9,760 nt of DNA from Lysobacterales bacterium (GTDB taxonomy: Bacteria > Pseudomonadota > Gammaproteobacteria > Xanthomonadales > SZUA-36). The position numbers and the translations under genes are program-made. The notes under the pieces were generated by a model. That model searched no databases. It saw only the letters and a list, made by a program, of their open reading frames with translations, and had not been told where the DNA came from. Position 1 is the stretch's first letter. Each line of letters begins with the position of its first letter. The stretch covers positions 1 through 9,760 of the forward strand of contig SHZL01000089.1 of assembly GCA_009692275.1 (NCBI GenBank). The letters run 5' to 3'. Positions 5,811 through 9,760 of this stretch are shown here, one piece after another.

Positions 5811-8800
5811 ATGATGCTTGAAGGAACCAACGCAAGCGCAGCCATACGCTGGGTTCGCCAGGACCTGGACGAAGCATTGCAGGTCGTGCGCGACAACCTG
5901 GAAGCCTTCGCCGCTGACACTTCGGAGCGGGCGCCTTTAAAGATCGTGCAGGACCGGCTGGAGCAGCTGAACCTGACCTTCCTGACCATGGAGCAAAAAG
6001 GCGCGAGCATCCTCACGGACGAGATGATTGCGGTTGGCGGGCACATGCTGCACAACGGCAAGGCCAATGATGCTGAATCACTTGCCGCACTGACCGACGC
6101 AGTTATCGTGTTGCCATCCTACCTGGACCGCTTGCAGGCTGGCCATGACGATCTGCCCATCCTGCTGTTGCCAACGCTGAACGAACTGCGGGCAACCTAC
6201 GACGAAACTCTGCTCTCAGAAGGAGCCCTGTTCGCACCACAGCTGGATGTGATGGTCCCGGAACTCGGCGGCAGCGGATCCAATGCCGTCGCTGCCAACG
6301 ATTTCAGCGTGTTCTCGAATCGAATCCGCAACCACTACCAGATGGGCCTGTTGGGCTGGCTGAAAGCCCAGTCAAATATGGCACTGCTGCAACCCTTACT
6401 GCAGGTGTGCAACACGCTGCACACGCGACTGAGCCGGCACAGCCTGCGCCGCTTGTGGTGGATTGCGGAAATGACCATCAGCGGCTTTCGCGATGGCGCG
6501 GTGGACAATGACCTGCCCCTGCGCCGGATGTTCGCGCGCCTCGACCTGACCCTAAAGTCCATGAACGAGCATGGCCAGGATGGTCCCTCCGAAGAGGCTT
6601 TGACTGCGCTTTCGCGCGCCCTGCTGTTTTACGCTGCCCAGGCCCGGCCCGGCACCAAGGCCATGGATTTGCTGCGCCAGCGATTCAAGCTGGACGAGCT
6701 GATTCCGGACCGGGAAGCCCTGTTGCGGGCTCGCGGCGCTGTCTCCGGCCGCGACGCCGGTTTGTTCCGCTCCATTGGTGAGGCAATCCGCGAGGAAATG
6801 GCCCTGATCAAGGATACGCTCGACATGGAGCTGCGCACCGGGCGCGTGGACAAAGACCAGCGGGAGTCAAGCGTGGCATCGCTGCGCCAACTCGCAGACA
6901 CCTTGAACATGTTGAATCTGCCCGTACCGGCACGCGCGGTGGAAGACTTGTTACCTGGCCTGGAAGAAAGCGACGAGAAGGTCAACAACGAACTGGATTC
7001 ACCCCTGCTGAAACTGGCGCGCAAGCTGATCGAGGTTGAGTCCATTCTGGACAGCCACATTCGCTTGCTGGGGGAGCCGGTCGAATCCGCGGCCGCGACC
7101 GGGTACATTGAGCTATCGGCCCACGAGCAGCGATTGGTTGTCAGTTGCGTGCTTGACCAATGCGTAGTCAGCCTGCACGAAGTCCAGGACATCGTGCGCA
7201 AGCACCTTGCCGGTGATGCCCAGGAAGATTTCGCTGCACCCTTGAATTCCATCAGCGGGGCCTTGCTCCTGGCCGGCCAGGCAGAAGTGGCCGCATTGAC
7301 CGACAAACTCGGCCGCGCGCTCCATGCCGGGCTGCACGCCAGGGCCGAGGGCGCCTCGGACCAGGATGTTCGGCTGGAGACGCTGGCAGATGCCGTGGCT
7401 GCACTGGAACTGTATTTGACGGGCTGTCGTGACGAACAGTCCAACAGCTTGCGCTTCATCGAGATCATGCACCAACGGCTGGAGGGACTGCCGGAAGCCA
7501 GCGCGAGCGGCGAAGTACTGGAGCACACCAGCATCCAGTTGCCTGCGCCGTCGATTGCAGCATCAGCGGCAACACCATCCATTGATCCCGAACTGATGGC
7601 GGTCTTCCTCGAGGAATTCGACTCGGTGCGCACCCAACTGGGCACTCAGCTGCCGAAATGGCTGCAGGATGTCGACAATGCCAAGGCCCTGACCGAAGTA
7701 AAACGCGGCTTCCATACGCTCAAAGGTAGCGGCCGCATGATAGGCGCAACCGAGATCGGTGATTTTGCCTGGCGCGTGGAGGAAGTGTTGAACCGGGTGG
7801 CCGAAGGCCGCCTCGCAGCGAACGAAACGGTTACCACCCTGGTCCGGCTCGCTGCCACGGCCCTGCCGGAACTCAAGGCACGGTTGCTGCAGCAGGACAG
7901 CGCCCTGCAACCTTCAGCCATTGCCAGCTTCAACGCCTTTGGCCAAAAACTGGCGCGCGGCGATGCTCTTACCCTGGATAGTTTGCTTGCAATACTTCCC
8001 CAGGGCGCGGACGACATTCAGCCGGAAACACTTGCCCACCCTGGCGAAGAACCACCCCGGACCGACCGGGAGCCGCCTTCGGTTGGCGAAGACCTGCACC
8101 AGGTCGATGCCGAACTGGCGCAGATCATGGTCGCTGAGATACGCCAGATTATCGGCGCGCTCAATGCATTTGCCTTCTCCGCGGGTGGTCGCGCGACTGT
8201 CACAGTCAACAAAGACCTCGTGCTGGCCGCACATACGCTGGCAGGCACTCTCGCCATGGAGCCTGTGGGGCAGGAACACCTCGTGGCCAGGGCGCTTGAG
8301 CACTATTTCATTGCGGCAGAGCAGCACGATGCAGCAGTGAGCAAGCAGGCGGTCACCACGTTGCAGCTTTGCCTGCACCGCTTCCGCCAACGCCTGTATG
8401 TTCTCGAAGAAGGCCAGGCTGCAAGCTATCCGCTGGAGGATGCAAAGCTGCTGGGCAACCTCGCCATGCTCGCGGACGAGGCCAGGGCACGGCTACCCGC
8501 AGAGCCGCCAGCGGCCATTCCGGTCGAACCGGAGGTGCCTGCCGTAAGCGAGCCCGCGACCCTGTCGGCAGGCGAACCCGCCAGCGAACCCACTGGTAAA
8601 TCCAGTGGTGAACCTGCGGCAGTGCGCGATCCGATTTTGGTCAAGCTCGAAGAGGGCGGCATTCTTGGCATCTTCCTGGAAGAAGCCACCGAGGTGCTGG
8701 AGCGTTGCGACACCCTGCTCAACAGCTGGCGTGACAGGCTGGCTGATCAAAAACTGGTGAAAAACCTGCAACGCGAAATCCACACGTTCAAGGGTGGTGC

Positions 8801-9760
8801 ACGCATGGCAGGTCTCGATGCACTGGGCGATCTCAGCCACGCCATGGAGAGCCTGCTGGAGCAAATAGCCGCCAACCGCCTGCAAGCTACGGTTGCTGCC
8901 GTGCAGGCACTGGAAGAAGGCTGTGACCGCTTGACCCTGTGGGTTGAACAATTGCTTGCCGGACGCATGCCGGCAGCGGGCGATGCCCTGGCCCGCTTTG
9001 AACAGAAAGCCAGTGCGTTGAGCCTGCTGCCAGGAGGCAAAGCCGCCCGTGGGCAGGTGCCGGCGCAGCAAGAGCAGGTAAAGACGAAGCAAGAGCAAAA
9101 GATCTACGTGCCACCGGCAGAACCGGCGACCACGCCCGTGGAGCCAACAGCAACGGCGCACCTGCCAGAACAGCAGGCGCTTGCAGCGCAAGCCATTCCA
9201 CAGGAACAAGTTGTCCCGGCGAAGGAACCATCACGCCGGCGGACACTCACCCAGCGGCCGGCCCCGGAGGCACCCAAGCGCGAATTCCACGAGGTGCAGG
9301 ACCAACCACTGACAGACCCGGGCGACGACAGCGGCCAGCAGCACATACGGGTTGCGGCCGAATTGATGGATTCACTGGTGAACTATGCCGGGGAAATCAG
9401 CATTTACCGGGCGCGTCTTGAGCAGCAGCTGGGCACTGTGCGCTTCAATCTGAAAGAAGTTGGGCAAACCATTGGCCGCCTGAAAGAACAACTGCGCCAG
9501 ATGGACGGGGAAACAGAAGCGCAAATGTTTTCGCGCTATCAACACGCCTCGACCAAGGGTTCCACTGAGTTCGACCCGCTGGAGCTGGATCGTTTTTCCA
9601 ACATGCAGCAGCTGTCTCGCGCCCTGACCGAATCCGTCAGCGATCTCACGAACCTGCAGGACATGCTGGATGTATCGGTGCGGGAAGCTGAAGCCCTGCT
9701 GGTGCAGCAGTCGCGTGTCAGCTCGGAACTGCAGGAAGGATTGATGCAAACCCGCATGAC
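5811..9760 (+). CDS. chpA: Hybrid chemotaxis histidine kinase ChpA, 3'-truncated by the window edge
   Basis: One frame is open from ATG 5811 to the last base, 1316 codons without a stop, read through line by line. The start (IRWVRQDLDEALQVVRDNLE, then LPSYLDRLQAGHDDLPILLL and LLSEGALF) matches the ChpA N-terminus. Three HPt motifs carry His: FHTLKGSGRM (His635), AHTLAGTLAM (His808, with Ala in place of the usual Lys) and IHTFKGGARM (His991). Earlier helical segments look HPt-like but lack His. Pro/Ala/Glu-rich linkers lie at about 889-940 and 1080-1175. The CheA-type dimerisation domain begins at about 1179 (IRVAAELMDSLVNYAGEISI) and reaches SSELQEGLMQTRM at the edge. The ATPase, CheW-like and receiver domains should follow outside. 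ChpA is the kinase of the Pil-Chp system, driven by PilJ and PilI and phosphorylating PilG. Confidence 0.95.
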   Translation, partial: MMLEGTNASAAIRWVRQDLDEALQVVRDNLEAFAADTSERAPLKIVQDRLEQLNLTFLTMEQKGASILTDEMIAVGGHMLHNGKANDAESLAALTDAVIVLPSYLDRLQAGHDDLPILLLPTLNELRATYDETLLSEGALFAPQLDVMVPELGGSGSNAVAANDFSVFSNRIRNHYQMGLLGWLKAQSNMALLQPLLQVCNTLHTRLSRHSLRRLWWIAEMTISGFRDGAVDNDLPLRRMFARLDLTLKSMNEHGQDGPSEEALTALSRALLFYAAQARPGTKAMDLLRQRFKLDELIPDREALLRARGAVSGRDAGLFRSIGEAIREEMALIKDTLDMELRTGRVDKDQRESSVASLRQLADTLNMLNLPVPARAVEDLLPGLEESDEKVNNELDSPLLKLARKLIEVESILDSHIRLLGEPVESAAATGYIELSAHEQRLVVSCVLDQCVVSLHEVQDIVRKHLAGDAQEDFAAPLNSISGALLLAGQAEVAALTDKLGRALHAGLHARAEGASDQDVRLETLADAVAALELYLTGCRDEQSNSLRFIEIMHQRLEGLPEASASGEVLEHTSIQLPAPSIAASAATPSIDPELMAVFLEEFDSVRTQLGTQLPKWLQDVDNAKALTEVKRGFHTLKGSGRMIGATEIGDFAWRVEEVLNRVAEGRLAANETVTTLVRLAATALPELKARLLQQDSALQPSAIASFNAFGQKLARGDALTLDSLLAILPQGADDIQPETLAHPGEEPPRTDREPPSVGEDLHQVDAELAQIMVAEIRQIIGALNAFAFSAGGRATVTVNKDLVLAAHTLAGTLAMEPVGQEHLVARALEHYFIAAEQHDAAVSKQAVTTLQLCLHRFRQRLYVLEEGQAASYPLEDAKLLGNLAMLADEARARLPAEPPAAIPVEPEVPAVSEPATLSAGEPASEPTGKSSGEPAAVRDPILVKLEEGGILGIFLEEATEVLERCDTLLNSWRDRLADQKLVKNLQREIHTFKGGARMAGLDALGDLSHAMESLLEQIAANRLQATVAAVQALEEGCDRLTLWVEQLLAGRMPAAGDALARFEQKASALSLLPGGKAARGQVPAQQEQVKTKQEQKIYVPPAEPATTPVEPTATAHLPEQQALAAQAIPQEQVVPAKEPSRRRTLTQRPAPEAPKREFHEVQDQPLTDPGDDSGQQHIRVAAELMDSLVNYAGEISIYRARLEQQLGTVRFNLKEVGQTIGRLKEQLRQMDGETEAQMFSRYQHASTKGSTEFDPLELDRFSNMQQLSRALTESVSDLTNLQDMLDVSVREAEALLVQQSRVSSELQEGLMQTRM

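Noticed and set aside
6629..7645. Long minus-strand open frame of 338 codons
   Set aside because: It is antisense to continuous chpA coding sequence and has the Ser/Arg-rich composition typical of a shadow of Ala/Leu/Asp-rich codons.
8590..8608. Perfect 7-base inverted repeat CCACTGG-TAAAT-CCAGTGG
   Set aside because: It lies inside the chpA low-complexity linker, encodes a Thr-Gly/Ser-Gly stretch, and has no T-run or promoter context; probably chance.

Overview
The window is part of a Gammaproteobacteria-type chromosome. Two things point there: the gene order tonB3-like / gshB / pilG / pilI / pilJ / chpA, which is the neighbourhood of the Pil-Chp chemosensory locus of Pseudomonas and relatives, and close similarity of each product to those families. 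The DNA is GC-rich and densely coding. I cannot name a genus. No tRNA, rRNA, CRISPR array, insertion sequence, phage gene or sign of recent transfer was seen.

Layout. Bases 1-460 (+) hold the C-terminal part of a LOG-family (TIGR00730) nucleotide-processing protein whose start lies outside the window. It converges, across a 25-base gap, on a leftward two-gene unit: gshB (glutathione synthetase, 2332 to 1352), followed by a TonB3-like energy transducer (1355 to 486). The two share a 4-base ATGA stop/start overlap. A 291-base divergent intergenic region (2333-2623) separates gshB from a rightward operon.

The rightward operon is pilG (response regulator), pilI (CheW-like adaptor), pilJ (methyl-accepting chemoreceptor) and chpA (hybrid CheA-like kinase). 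chpA is the largest gene here. It is open from 5811 to the last base without a stop (1316 codons visible) and continues beyond the window; only its phosphotransfer part and the start of the dimerisation domain are visible.

How they work together. By analogy with Pseudomonas aeruginosa, PilJ in the inner membrane senses a pilus- or surface-related signal, PilI couples it to ChpA, and ChpA passes phosphate to PilG, which promotes type IV pilus extension and cAMP signalling. TonB3 of P. aeruginosa, encoded at the same place, has been linked to twitching motility, so its conservation here fits the theme. GshB is a housekeeping neighbour.

Points of interest are differences from the Pseudomonas layout: there is no pilH between pilG and pilI, no pilK methyltransferase between pilJ and chpA, and several N-terminal HPt-like segments of ChpA appear to lack the phosphorylatable histidine. 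The system itself is known; I do not see a wholly new one.
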